From contig CALNYS010000004.1 of assembly GCA_942490855.1 (NCBI GenBank), positions 1-64,000 on the forward strand: a stretch of 64,000 nt of DNA. The letters run 5' to 3'. A model generated the notes under the pieces. The model ran no database searches. It saw nothing but the letters and a program-made list of their open reading frames with translations, and was not told the origin of the DNA. The translations under genes and the position numbers were made by a program. Position 1 is the first letter of the stretch. The number at the start of each line of letters is the position of its first letter. This document shows positions 8,201-17,412 of this stretch, in pieces. This DNA is from CALNYS01 sp942490855. GTDB taxonomy: Bacteria; Planctomycetota; Phycisphaerae; Phycisphaerales; UBA1924.

Positions 8201-11200
8201 ATGAAGATGTTCCGTTCACGCGCAGCGGCCCCGGCCGCCGGGCGCCTGATCTGTGTGCTCGCGGCGACCGCGGGCCTTGCTGCGACGGCGTCTGCCGACG
8301 TCACCTTCCGCAACGGCTCCGTGATCGACGGCCCGGCCCAGACCGCCGAGGCCAAGACCGACGCGGTGCGCACGATCGCCGACAGCGGCTCGACCCGCGC
8401 TCTCCTCCGCTTCGACGCCCCGGTGACCAAAGCCCAGCGCCAGCGCCTCGCTGACAACGGCGTGACGCTGCTCGACTACGCGGGCGGCTACGCCTACTTC
8501 GCGACGATCGACGCCGACCGCGCCGCGGCCCGCGCCGGCGCGCTCCTGAGCGTGACGGCCGTGCACCCCATCGATTCCGCCTGGAAGCTCCACCCGCAGC
8601 TCAAGGACGGCGTCTCCCCCGCGCACACGATCATCGGCGTCGAGCCGGGCTCGCGCGACAAGAAGCGCGACGCCGGCGAGGTCCTCGTCGCCGTCAACGT
8701 GCTGTTCCACCGCGACGTCAACGCGGCCGGCGGCGGCGCCGAGGCCGTGCGCACCGCGGGCGGGCGCGTCGTCTCGACGCTGCGTTCGATCAACGCCGTC
8801 GTCGTGCACCTCCCCGAGAGCCGCGTCGCCGAGCTCGCCAAGGACGACCGCGTCCTCTACATCGAGCCGCCCATCCCCGTGTTCGGCGAGTACAACGCCG
8901 AGAACCGCGTGATCACGCAGGTGGACACCCTCCAGGTCGCCCCCTACTCCCTCGACGGCACGGACGTCACCGCGTTCATCTACGACGGCGGCTCCATGCT
9001 CTCGTCGCACTCGGACCACAGCTCCCGCCTCACGGTGATCGACTCCGACGGCGTCAGCGATCACGCGACGCACGTGGGCGGCACGGTCGGCGGCGACGGC
9101 ACCGGCAACTTCAACCACCGAGGCATGGCGACCAACGTCACACTGCTCTCGGCGGGCTTTGAGTTCGACGGCTCCGGCACCTTCCTCTACACCAACCCCG
9201 GCGACATCGAGGACGACTACACCAACGCGATCGTCAACCACGGCGCCGACATCTCCAACAACTCCATCGGCTCCAACATCGAACCCAACGGGTTCAACTG
9301 CACCTGGCAGGGCGACTACGGGCTGACCGCCTCCGTCATCGACGGCCTCGTGCGCGGCAACCTCACCGGCTCGCCCATGCGCGTCGTCTGGGCCGCCGGC
9401 AACGAGCGCACCGGCACGCGCTGCAACATCGAAGGCTTCGGCGACTACATGTCCGTCCCGCCCCCAGGCGGCGCCAAGAACAGCGTCAAGGTCGGCGCCC
9501 TCAACGCCAACGACGACTCCATGACCAGCTTCTCCTCGTGGGGACCCACCGACGACGGGCGACTCGTCCCCGACATCGCCGCCCCCGGCTGCCAGTCCAA
9601 CGGCGACAACGGCGTCACCAGCACCAACAGCTCCGGCAGCTACAACACCAAGTGCGGCACCTCGATGGCCGCCCCCACCGTCACGGGCATCGGCGCGCTG
9701 CTCATCCAGGACTACCGGGCGCAGTTCCCCGAGCTCCCGATCTTCCGCAACAGCTACCTCAAGGCCCTGCTCGCGCACACCGCCGTCGATCTCGGCAACC
9801 CCGGGCCCGACTACTCCTTCGGCTACGGCTCCGTCCGGGCGCAGGACGCGGTCGACCAGCAGCGCACCGGCAACTTCGCCGAGGACGTCGTCGGGCAGGG
9901 CGAGACCTACGGCGCCGTCGCCGTCGTCGCCACGGGCGACCCCGAACTGAAGATCACGATGGCGTGGGACGACGCCCCGGGCACCCCGCTCGCCGCGGCC
10001 GCCCTCGTCAACGACCTCGACCTCGTCGTCACGAGCCCGTCGGGCATCCGCCACTACCCGTGGACGCTCGACCCCTCGAACCCCTCGGCGAACGCGTCAC
10101 GCACCACAGAAGACCGCCTGAACAACATCGAGCAGGTCCTCGTCAGCTCCCCCGAGGCGGGCGCCTGGACCATCGAGGTCGTCGGGTTCAACGTCCCCGA
10201 GGGCCCCCAGCCCTTCTCGCTCGTCGTCACGCCGTTCCTCGTGAACTGCTCCGACGCCGGCACGCTGCGCATGAACAGCGACCTCTACTCCTGCCTCGAC
10301 ATCATCGACGTGCGCGTCGTGGACTGCGGGCTCAACACCTCCGACGCCGTCCTCGACAGCGTCATGGTCAACGTCGCGTCGGACTCCGACCCGACCGGCT
10401 TTGACATCCTGCTCACCGAGACGGCCCCCGAGTCGGCCGCCTTCACCGCGACGATGATGATCGCCGACGACGGGTCGGGCGACCTGCTCGTCTCCGGCGG
10501 CGACACCATCACCGCGACGTACCTCGACGCCGACACGGGCATGGGTTCGAGCGACACCGTCCAGGTCACCGCGAGCGTGGACTGCGCGCCCCCGGCGATC
10601 TCCGACGTGCTCGCGACCGACATCGGCCCGCGCGTCGCGACCGTGACCTTCACCACCGACGAGGCCGCGATGCCCGTCGTGCGATGGGGCACGTCCTGCG
10701 GCGACTGGGCCGGCGAGGCGAGCGCCTCCGCGTTCGCCACGTCCCACTCGATCGAGATCACCGGGCTCGTCGACAACGTCGAGTACTACTTCGAAGTCTC
10801 CGCGACCGACGGCGCGGGCAACGCCGCGACCGACGACAACGCCGGCGCGTGCTTCAGCTTCATGACGCCCGAGATCCCCGACTTCTTCACCCAGGAGTTC
10901 GACGACGAGCCCGACCTCGACGGCTCGCGCCTCACGTTCACGCCCAACGGGACCTTCGAGTTCTACGACGTCTGCGCCGAGCCGGTCATTGACTACGCCG
11001 TCTCGCCCGCCGGCGCCACGCCGATCTCCCTCGGCGACGACACGTCCGTCGAGGTCGATTTCCTCGACGGCGCCACCATCTCCTTCTACGGGGTGTCCTA
11101 CGGCTCCATGCACGTCGGGCCCAACGGGTACCTGACCTTCGGCGCCGGCGACAGCGACTACACCGAAACCATCGGCGAGCACTTCGACACCCCCCGGATC

Positions 11201-12508
11201 TCCCTCGCCTACGACGACCTGCACCCCGGGCAGGGCGGGCAGGTCAGCTGGGAACAGCTCTCCGACCGCATCGTCGTGACCTACGACCAGGTCAGTGAGC
11301 GCAACTCCGACAGCGAGATCAGCGGGCAGATCGAGATGTTCTTCGACGGGCGCGTCGCGATGACGTGGCTCGAGTCCGCCGGCATCGACTGTATCGTCGG
11401 CCTCTCGGCCGGCACGGGCGTTGACCCCGACTTCTTCGAGAGCGATCTCTCGTCCTACGGCGCCTGCGGGCCCCGCCCGCCGATCGCCGGGAGCCGATCG
11501 CTCGATCTCGCCAGCAACGCCTCGGTCGAGTTCAACCTCACCGCGACCGACGACGGCCTCCCCGGCGGCCCGCTCGTCTACACCGTGACGCAGCTGCCCG
11601 CTAATGGGTTCCTCGCCGACGTCAACGGCGGGCTCATCGAGACCGCGCCCTACACGCTCGCGCCCGGCGACGTCGCCCTGCGCTACGCGCCGAACGCCGG
11701 CTACCAAGGCACGGACGAGCTCTTCTTTACGGTCAACGACGGCGGCGTCGCGCCCGACGGCGGCGACTCCGAGAACACCGGCGTCGTGAGCCTCGCCGTG
11801 GGCGTGCCCGTGCCCGCCTACGAGTTCCTCACCGACGACTCCGACCCGGGGTGGACCACCGAGGGCCTCTGGGCGTTCGGCGCGCCGACCGGCGGTTCCG
11901 GCGCCAACGGCGGCCCCGACCCCACCAGCGGGTTCACCGGCGCGAACGTCTACGGCTACAACCTCAACGGCGGCTACACCAACAGCATGCCCGTCTACAC
12001 GCTGACCTCCGACCCGATCGACTGCTCCTCGCTCAGCGGCGTGGAGATCGAGTACCAGCGCTGGCTGGGCATCGAGAGCTCCACCTACGACGACGCGTCG
12101 TTCCAGGTCAGCACCAACGGGACCGACTGGATCGATATCTGGGTCCACGACGGCCCGAGCGTGAACGAGGGCGCGTGGTCCACGCGTCGCTACGACCTCT
12201 CCTCCATCGCCGACGGGCAGCAGCTCTCCCTCCGCTGGACCATCGGAACCACCGACGGCAGCGTGACCTACTGCGGCTGGAACATCGACGATGTGAAGAT
12301 CCTCGCGCTCTTCCCAGCGGCGATCGACTGCCCGCACGACCTCACGTCCGACGGGCTGACCAACGCCGACGACCTCGCGGTCGTTCTCGCCGGCTGGGGA
12401 ACGGACGCCGGGGGCTACCTCGGCGGCGATCTCAACGGCGACGGGCGGACCAACGCCGACGACCTCGCGGTGCTTCTCGCCGCCTGGGACCCGGTCGGCT
12501 GCCCCTGA
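8201..12508 (+). CDS. Large secreted subtilisin-like (S8) serine protease with dockerin-like tail
   Basis: A 1435-residue exported protease. The ATG at 8201 follows a GGGGAG box, and a signal peptide ends near ATASA (residues 1-33). After a pro-region come the S8 triad: Asp262 in AFIYDGGSML, His288 in DHATHVGGTVGG, and Ser488 in CGTSMAAPTVTG; the oxyanion Asn lies in VWAAGNERTG. Downstream are beta-sandwich modules, one fibronectin-like (VEYYFEVSATDGAG), and a lectin-like jelly-roll near residues 1215-1360. The end carries two dockerin-like loops (LTNADDLAVVLAGWG, DLNGDGRTNADDLAVLLAAW). It probably digests extracellular protein; the substrate is unknown. A strong terminator follows at 12537. 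Confidence 0.93.
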   Translation: MKMFRSRAAAPAAGRLICVLAATAGLAATASADVTFRNGSVIDGPAQTAEAKTDAVRTIADSGSTRALLRFDAPVTKAQRQRLADNGVTLLDYAGGYAYFATIDADRAAARAGALLSVTAVHPIDSAWKLHPQLKDGVSPAHTIIGVEPGSRDKKRDAGEVLVAVNVLFHRDVNAAGGGAEAVRTAGGRVVSTLRSINAVVVHLPESRVAELAKDDRVLYIEPPIPVFGEYNAENRVITQVDTLQVAPYSLDGTDVTAFIYDGGSMLSSHSDHSSRLTVIDSDGVSDHATHVGGTVGGDGTGNFNHRGMATNVTLLSAGFEFDGSGTFLYTNPGDIEDDYTNAIVNHGADISNNSIGSNIEPNGFNCTWQGDYGLTASVIDGLVRGNLTGSPMRVVWAAGNERTGTRCNIEGFGDYMSVPPPGGAKNSVKVGALNANDDSMTSFSSWGPTDDGRLVPDIAAPGCQSNGDNGVTSTNSSGSYNTKCGTSMAAPTVTGIGALLIQDYRAQFPELPIFRNSYLKALLAHTAVDLGNPGPDYSFGYGSVRAQDAVDQQRTGNFAEDVVGQGETYGAVAVVATGDPELKITMAWDDAPGTPLAAAALVNDLDLVVTSPSGIRHYPWTLDPSNPSANASRTTEDRLNNIEQVLVSSPEAGAWTIEVVGFNVPEGPQPFSLVVTPFLVNCSDAGTLRMNSDLYSCLDIIDVRVVDCGLNTSDAVLDSVMVNVASDSDPTGFDILLTETAPESAAFTATMMIADDGSGDLLVSGGDTITATYLDADTGMGSSDTVQVTASVDCAPPAISDVLATDIGPRVATVTFTTDEAAMPVVRWGTSCGDWAGEASASAFATSHSIEITGLVDNVEYYFEVSATDGAGNAATDDNAGACFSFMTPEIPDFFTQEFDDEPDLDGSRLTFTPNGTFEFYDVCAEPVIDYAVSPAGATPISLGDDTSVEVDFLDGATISFYGVSYGSMHVGPNGYLTFGAGDSDYTETIGEHFDTPRISLAYDDLHPGQGGQVSWEQLSDRIVVTYDQVSERNSDSEISGQIEMFFDGRVAMTWLESAGIDCIVGLSAGTGVDPDFFESDLSSYGACGPRPPIAGSRSLDLASNASVEFNLTATDDGLPGGPLVYTVTQLPANGFLADVNGGLIETAPYTLAPGDVALRYAPNAGYQGTDELFFTVNDGGVAPDGGDSENTGVVSLAVGVPVPAYEFLTDDSDPGWTTEGLWAFGAPTGGSGANGGPDPTSGFTGANVYGYNLNGGYTNSMPVYTLTSDPIDCSSLSGVEIEYQRWLGIESSTYDDASFQVSTNGTDWIDIWVHDGPSVNEGAWSTRRYDLSSIADGQQLSLRWTIGTTDGSVTYCGWNIDDVKILALFPAAIDCPHDLTSDGLTNADDLAVVLAGWGTDAGGYLGGDLNGDGRTNADDLAVLLAAWDPVGCP

Positions 12509-12536
12509 CCCACGCGGTTCGAACCTGACCCTTCAA

Positions 12537-12567
12537 CGCGGCGTCCCGCCCTGGGACGCCGCGTTTT
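12537..12567 (+). terminator. Rho-independent terminator after the S8 protease gene
   Basis: A perfect 11-bp stem CGCGGCGTCCC / GGGACGCCGCG with loop GCCCT, followed by TTTT. It lies 29 bp after the TGA of the protease gene. Confidence 0.9.
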
Positions 12568-12695
12568 CCATTTCCGGACGCTACGGAACCGTGACTCCGG
12601 ACGCCCCGTATCATGAGGTGAGCCGACCCTCATGGGGCGGGCACAGAGATCGCCGCGCCGGTATGGTGCGGTGCTTCAGCAGGAGATACGAAACC

Positions 12696-15600
12696 ATGAC
12701 CGATGGACGCATGAGCCGCCGAACTTCCCTCCCCACCGCCGGGCTGATCACGCTCGCCGGGCTGGCCATTGGGCTCGGCGCCGCGGATCGCGCCGAGGCG
12801 ATTTCCTTCGTCAAGCTGCGCTCCAACTACAGCGCGTGGAGCTCTGTCCCGGTCCCCGCCCGCGATATGGACGGCAACATCGTCTGGACCGACATCGACG
12901 GCGACGGTCAGCGCGACGTGTTCGAGACGCAGACGGTCCTCCAGCCCATCACGGGCGCCGGCGTCACCGTCGGGATGATCGAGCCCGCCCACCCGCTGAT
13001 CAACACCAACCCCAACGACCCGATGGCCAGCAGCGAACACCACGCCGCGTTCAACGGGCTCGACCACCGGCGCATCTGGTACCCCTTCGAGACGCGCACC
13101 TCCACCAACGTCAGCCTCGTGCGCAGCCAGATCGCGCCGCGCGACTCGCAGGGCTTCCTCCTGTTCCCCACGAGCCACCACCAGCACGCGACGGCCGTCG
13201 CCGGCGCCATCTGCGCCCGCAACACGGCGCTCGAGGGCGGGCTCGGGAGCATCGGGCCCGTCACCGGCATCGCCCCCAACGTCCAGCTCCTCTCTGGCGC
13301 GCTCATCACCTCGACCGACCCCCAGGACCCCACCTTCGGCGCCGAGCAAGGGCTCACCCTCGAGGCGTTCCTCTTCACGCTCGCCGCGATGACCGACGTC
13401 GACTTCAACGGCGACGGCGAGGGCGACTACATCGCCCCCCTCGCCGACTGGTACGGCGTCGAGCCATGGGAACCCGCCACCGTCATCAACATCAGCTTCG
13501 GACGCGTGCGCAGCATCGACCAGCGCGCCGGCGAAGACGCCTTCGCCCGCATCTGCGACATCATCAGCCGCAAGACCGGCGCCGTCATCATCGCCGCCGC
13601 CGGCGACGAAGGCCAGAACGGCATGATCGACGAGGAAGAGGACGAGACCGGACGCATCGCCTCCCCCGCCTCGGCGCACAACGTCATCGCGGTCGGGCGC
13701 ACCGGCGGCACCGACAACCAGGACGACGCCGACGAGGACAGCAGCTTCGGCCCGCAGGTCCGATTCAACTGGATCCACATGGATCTCGACGGCAACCTCT
13801 ACCTCCAGGTCCCCCCCACACCGGGCAACGAGGACCTCGAAGGCACCGACTACGGCGACATCAACTTCCTCGAGGGCCAGGACCCCCGCGCCCCCGTGAT
13901 GCAGACCTCCCAGCTCTTCCCCGACGACCGCCAGTCCAACCCCGACGGCCTGCGCCCCGGCATCGACATCGTCGCCCCCGGCACGATGATCGAACTGCCC
14001 GGCGACCTCACCCTGCCCCAGGGGCAGCTCGGCCTCACCCGCACCTGGGGCGGCTTCGAGGGCACCTCCTTCGCCACCGCCCTCGTCACCGGCGCCGTCG
14101 CGCTCATGCAGGAGTACGGCAACGCCTGGGAGTACTCCATCGACCCGCTCGTGATGCGCGCGGTCCTCCTGAACTCCGCGGAGAAGCCCCAGTCCTGGGA
14201 CAACGGCGCCCGCCCCGACACCGTCAACGACTTCTCCTCCTCCACCGACCAGGGGCTCGACGAGTTCCTCGGCGCCGGCATCCTCGACTTCGAGCGCCTC
14301 CTCCTCCAGTACCGCACGACCCCCGGCGGCTACCCCGACCTCGGGCCGGCCAACACCGAGGTCATCCGCAACTCCATCTTCCCGCTCTTCCGCCGCGATC
14401 CCGACATCGGCGGCGACCCCGACAGCCCCGACTTCATCGAGGGCCCCAACTCCGGCGAATTCGGCACGATCGACTTCACCCCCGTGGTCCCCGCCCTGCG
14501 CAACGACTCGCGCTACCTCGACAGCTTCGTGAACCCCTCGGGCGCGGACACCCCCCGGGCGTTCCTCTACACCGACCCCGATATCGCCATGGTGACGTTC
14601 TTCAACGACCCCACCTCGGTGTCCACGGCCATCATCGCCCCCCCCACGACCGCGCCCACCAACGATTCCTCCCCGACCCTCCCCCCCTCCAGCGGTGACG
14701 ACGGCGGCTTCCGGAGCTACAGCTCCCAGCCCGTCGCAGGCGACCGCTACGGCTTCGATGACCTCGGCGGCCCCGGCAGCGGCGGCAGCACCGGACGATT
14801 CGGCGGCATCGGAGGCGGCGGCATCGGGGGCGGACGCACCGGCACCGGCGGCTCCGGCACCGGCGTCCCCGCGCGTCCGGGCGGCACCGGCGGCGACGGC
14901 AGCGGCGGCGGGGGCACCTCCCCCAGCGGGCTCCGCCCCTGCACCAGCCCCGTCGAGTCGCGCTGCGTGCGCACCGGCTGGGACATCGGGCGCCTCGGCG
15001 TCGGCACGATCCTCCTCCCCATCGGAGGCGTCCCCCAGAACAGCGACATCACCGCGACGCTCGTCTGGCACCGCATCGAAGAGATCGACGACTCCGTCTA
15101 CGAGAACCTCCTCGACGGCGTGATCACCTCGACGCCCCCCGCGTCGCCCGTGATGCAGGCCCTCGCCCGCACCGACGACGCCTCGGCCCAGGCCGAGCTC
15201 ATCGACGCCGCGTCCTACGGCCCCTCCCCCCTCGGCGCCTACGCCCGCACCGCCAAGACCTGGCCCAGCGAACGCGCCAACTACACCACCTACCCCCTCG
15301 TCATGGCCGGCGAGACCCACCTCGGCCCCGCCCCCGACTTCGCAGACGAGGATTTCGACCGCGACGGCGTGATCGACTTCATGGGCGCGCTGCAGAACGA
15401 CAACTGCTTCATCGACATGATCCCCAACCCGGCCTTCCCCGGGCCCAACGATCCGCCCGAGACCATCCCCGTCCCCCTCAACAACATCGGCACCCCCCGC
15501 TTCGCGACCGATGACTCCTACAACCCCGAGCAGGTGGACGCCGACGACGACGGCTGCGGACCCCCCTGCGACACCGACGACGGCGCGCCCAGCGTCGAGA

Positions 15601-17312
15601 TGTTCTGCGAGACCCTCGGCACCGGGATCCCCGACACCACGACGGACTCCGAACGCCTCCGCCGCGTCGCCACCGACTACTTCAACACCGCCAAGGACAC
15701 GCTGAACATCGACCCGCTCGCCCTCTCAGGCGTCGTCGCGCTGACCATCAACCGCGGCAACGGCGAGTACGACATGGCGACCGGCGTCCTGATCGACCAG
15801 CAGCGCATCCTCACCGCCGCCCACCCCTTCGATCAGAACAGCGACGGCATCCGCGACGCGGCCAGCTTCACCGTCGCCTTCTCCCCGATGTCGCGCGGCG
15901 ACGACTTCGCTCGACGCCTCACCGGACGCACCATCAGCGAGTTCAACATCCACCCCTCCTTCAACTACGAGGGCGACCGCATCGCCGACGGCTTCGATCC
16001 CGTCAACATCATCGAGAACGGCGCCGACGACCTCGCGATCATCACCTACGTCGGCGGGACCTTCTCGGAGTTCATCGACTTCTTCAACGGACAGGTCCCC
16101 GGGACCTTCCCCTACACCGGGGCCCAGCTCCAGGTCTACCCCATCTACCGCGACCCGCCCCCGGCCCTCGGCGATTCCCAGGAGATCATCTTCGCGGGCT
16201 ACGGCGAGTCCGGCGACGGACGCTACGGCGTCCCCGTCGACGCCTCCACCGACTCCCCGCCCCCGGGCTACGTGCCCGCCGGCTTCAACTTCGTGGGCCC
16301 CCCGGTGCCGGTCCTCCGCGCCGGGAAGAACGTGGTCGAGTTCTACCCCTTCGACAACGACGACGACGACATCGGCAACCCCGACGCCCCCATCGAGCAG
16401 TTCGGCTTCGACTTCGACGAGCCCATTTCCGGCAACTCTCTCGGGAACCGCATCGAATCGATGATCACCTTCGGTGACTCCGGCGGCCCCTCCTTCATCC
16501 ACAACGACATCAACCTCGACGGCAACGTCGACCCCGGCGAGCTCAGCCTCTTCGGCATCAACACCCGCATGAACGTGCCGGCCGGCGCGACCGAGCTCTC
16601 GACCTTCGGTTCCCGCGGCCTCGGCATGGTCCTCAGCGGCTACACCGGCTTCGATGACGACGGCAACTTCCGCTTCATCGACGCCATCCTCTCGGACGCC
16701 CCGCCCCAGCAGCCCGAGACCATCGGCTTCGGCGGCAACCGCTCGGCTCACTTCGACCTCACCACCGCCTTCAAGTTCGACAACCTGAGCCTGGGCCTCT
16801 TCCGCGACACCACCGTCGGCGGCAGCGGGTTCGGCCCGGTCCCGACCGCGACCTCGGCCTCGGCCAACAACGTCGAGCACTTCTACGCTCGCGACGTCCG
16901 CGCTGGCCAGTACGTCATCGCCATCAACTGGGACGGCCCGGTCTTCGACTGGAGCGGCTTCCTCGCCACGGGCCCCACGCCCTTCCGCAAGGTCCCGCCC
17001 GTCCCCGTCCCCGCCCCGGGGATGGAACTCGACCCCGAAGACCTCGTTGACTTCTTCCCCGCCGAGGTCAAGTACGGCCTCGCGTGGTGGGCCGACCTCC
17101 CCTACGACCGGTTCTTCGAAGTGAACGCCTCCGGCGCCCGCACCCTCGGGCAGCTCCACGGCGACCTCAACGCGGACATGAGCGTCGACTCCCGCGACCT
17201 CGCCGTCCTGCTGAGCTCATGGGGACGCGACGACTGGAACTGCGACATCAACGACAGCGGCGTCGTGGACGCGAGCGACCTCGCCATCCTGCTCCGCAAC
17301 TACCAGCGCTAA
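12696..17312 (+). CDS. Secreted double-protease protein: subtilisin-like (S8) plus trypsin-like (S1) domains, with dockerin-like tail
   Basis: A 1538-residue exported protein. I chose the ATG at 12696 (MTDGRMSRRTSLP) because AGGAG sits 10 bases upstream and a signal peptide ends near DRAEA; the open frame extends 35 codons further up. The S8 domain has His164 (HQHATAVAG) and Ser458 (FEGTSFATALVTG), but the position expected for Asp is Glu96 (VTVGMIEPAHP). A Gly/Thr/Ser-rich linker covers roughly residues 690-745. The C-terminal part has a complete trypsin-like triad: His1043 (ILTAAHPF), Asp1112 (ADDLAIITYVGG) and Ser1262 (TFGDSGGPSF). The last 50 residues hold two dockerin-type loops. No domain fusion of this kind is standard to me; both halves are read in one frame without a break. 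Confidence 0.88.
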   Translation: MTDGRMSRRTSLPTAGLITLAGLAIGLGAADRAEAISFVKLRSNYSAWSSVPVPARDMDGNIVWTDIDGDGQRDVFETQTVLQPITGAGVTVGMIEPAHPLINTNPNDPMASSEHHAAFNGLDHRRIWYPFETRTSTNVSLVRSQIAPRDSQGFLLFPTSHHQHATAVAGAICARNTALEGGLGSIGPVTGIAPNVQLLSGALITSTDPQDPTFGAEQGLTLEAFLFTLAAMTDVDFNGDGEGDYIAPLADWYGVEPWEPATVINISFGRVRSIDQRAGEDAFARICDIISRKTGAVIIAAAGDEGQNGMIDEEEDETGRIASPASAHNVIAVGRTGGTDNQDDADEDSSFGPQVRFNWIHMDLDGNLYLQVPPTPGNEDLEGTDYGDINFLEGQDPRAPVMQTSQLFPDDRQSNPDGLRPGIDIVAPGTMIELPGDLTLPQGQLGLTRTWGGFEGTSFATALVTGAVALMQEYGNAWEYSIDPLVMRAVLLNSAEKPQSWDNGARPDTVNDFSSSTDQGLDEFLGAGILDFERLLLQYRTTPGGYPDLGPANTEVIRNSIFPLFRRDPDIGGDPDSPDFIEGPNSGEFGTIDFTPVVPALRNDSRYLDSFVNPSGADTPRAFLYTDPDIAMVTFFNDPTSVSTAIIAPPTTAPTNDSSPTLPPSSGDDGGFRSYSSQPVAGDRYGFDDLGGPGSGGSTGRFGGIGGGGIGGGRTGTGGSGTGVPARPGGTGGDGSGGGGTSPSGLRPCTSPVESRCVRTGWDIGRLGVGTILLPIGGVPQNSDITATLVWHRIEEIDDSVYENLLDGVITSTPPASPVMQALARTDDASAQAELIDAASYGPSPLGAYARTAKTWPSERANYTTYPLVMAGETHLGPAPDFADEDFDRDGVIDFMGALQNDNCFIDMIPNPAFPGPNDPPETIPVPLNNIGTPRFATDDSYNPEQVDADDDGCGPPCDTDDGAPSVEMFCETLGTGIPDTTTDSERLRRVATDYFNTAKDTLNIDPLALSGVVALTINRGNGEYDMATGVLIDQQRILTAAHPFDQNSDGIRDAASFTVAFSPMSRGDDFARRLTGRTISEFNIHPSFNYEGDRIADGFDPVNIIENGADDLAIITYVGGTFSEFIDFFNGQVPGTFPYTGAQLQVYPIYRDPPPALGDSQEIIFAGYGESGDGRYGVPVDASTDSPPPGYVPAGFNFVGPPVPVLRAGKNVVEFYPFDNDDDDIGNPDAPIEQFGFDFDEPISGNSLGNRIESMITFGDSGGPSFIHNDINLDGNVDPGELSLFGINTRMNVPAGATELSTFGSRGLGMVLSGYTGFDDDGNFRFIDAILSDAPPQQPETIGFGGNRSAHFDLTTAFKFDNLSLGLFRDTTVGGSGFGPVPTATSASANNVEHFYARDVRAGQYVIAINWDGPVFDWSGFLATGPTPFRKVPPVPVPAPGMELDPEDLVDFFPAEVKYGLAWWADLPYDRFFEVNASGARTLGQLHGDLNADMSVDSRDLAVLLSSWGRDDWNCDINDSGVVDASDLAILLRNYQR

Positions 17313-17337
17313 ACCCCGCAACACCACAAGCACCCCA

Positions 17338-17366
17338 CGCCCCGGCCGCAACGCCGGGGCGTTTTT
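17338..17366 (+). terminator. Rho-independent terminator after the double-protease gene
   Basis: Stem CGCCCCGGC / GCCGGGGCG around a CGCAAC loop, followed by TTTTT. It is 25 bp past the stop of the protease gene and separates it from convergent serS. Confidence 0.92.
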
Positions 17367-17412
17367 CATGCGCAGGCATGCGCCGCATGCAGGATGAAAA
17401 CGAGCCGCCGGC

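Noticed and set aside
8216..12337. Two long antisense open frames (about 612 and 746 codons) opposite the S8 protease gene
   Set aside because: They are Val/Asp/Gly/Ala-Arg-rich shadows of a GC-rich gene, with no signal peptide, motif or ribosome site. The protease on the + strand has a full catalytic triad.
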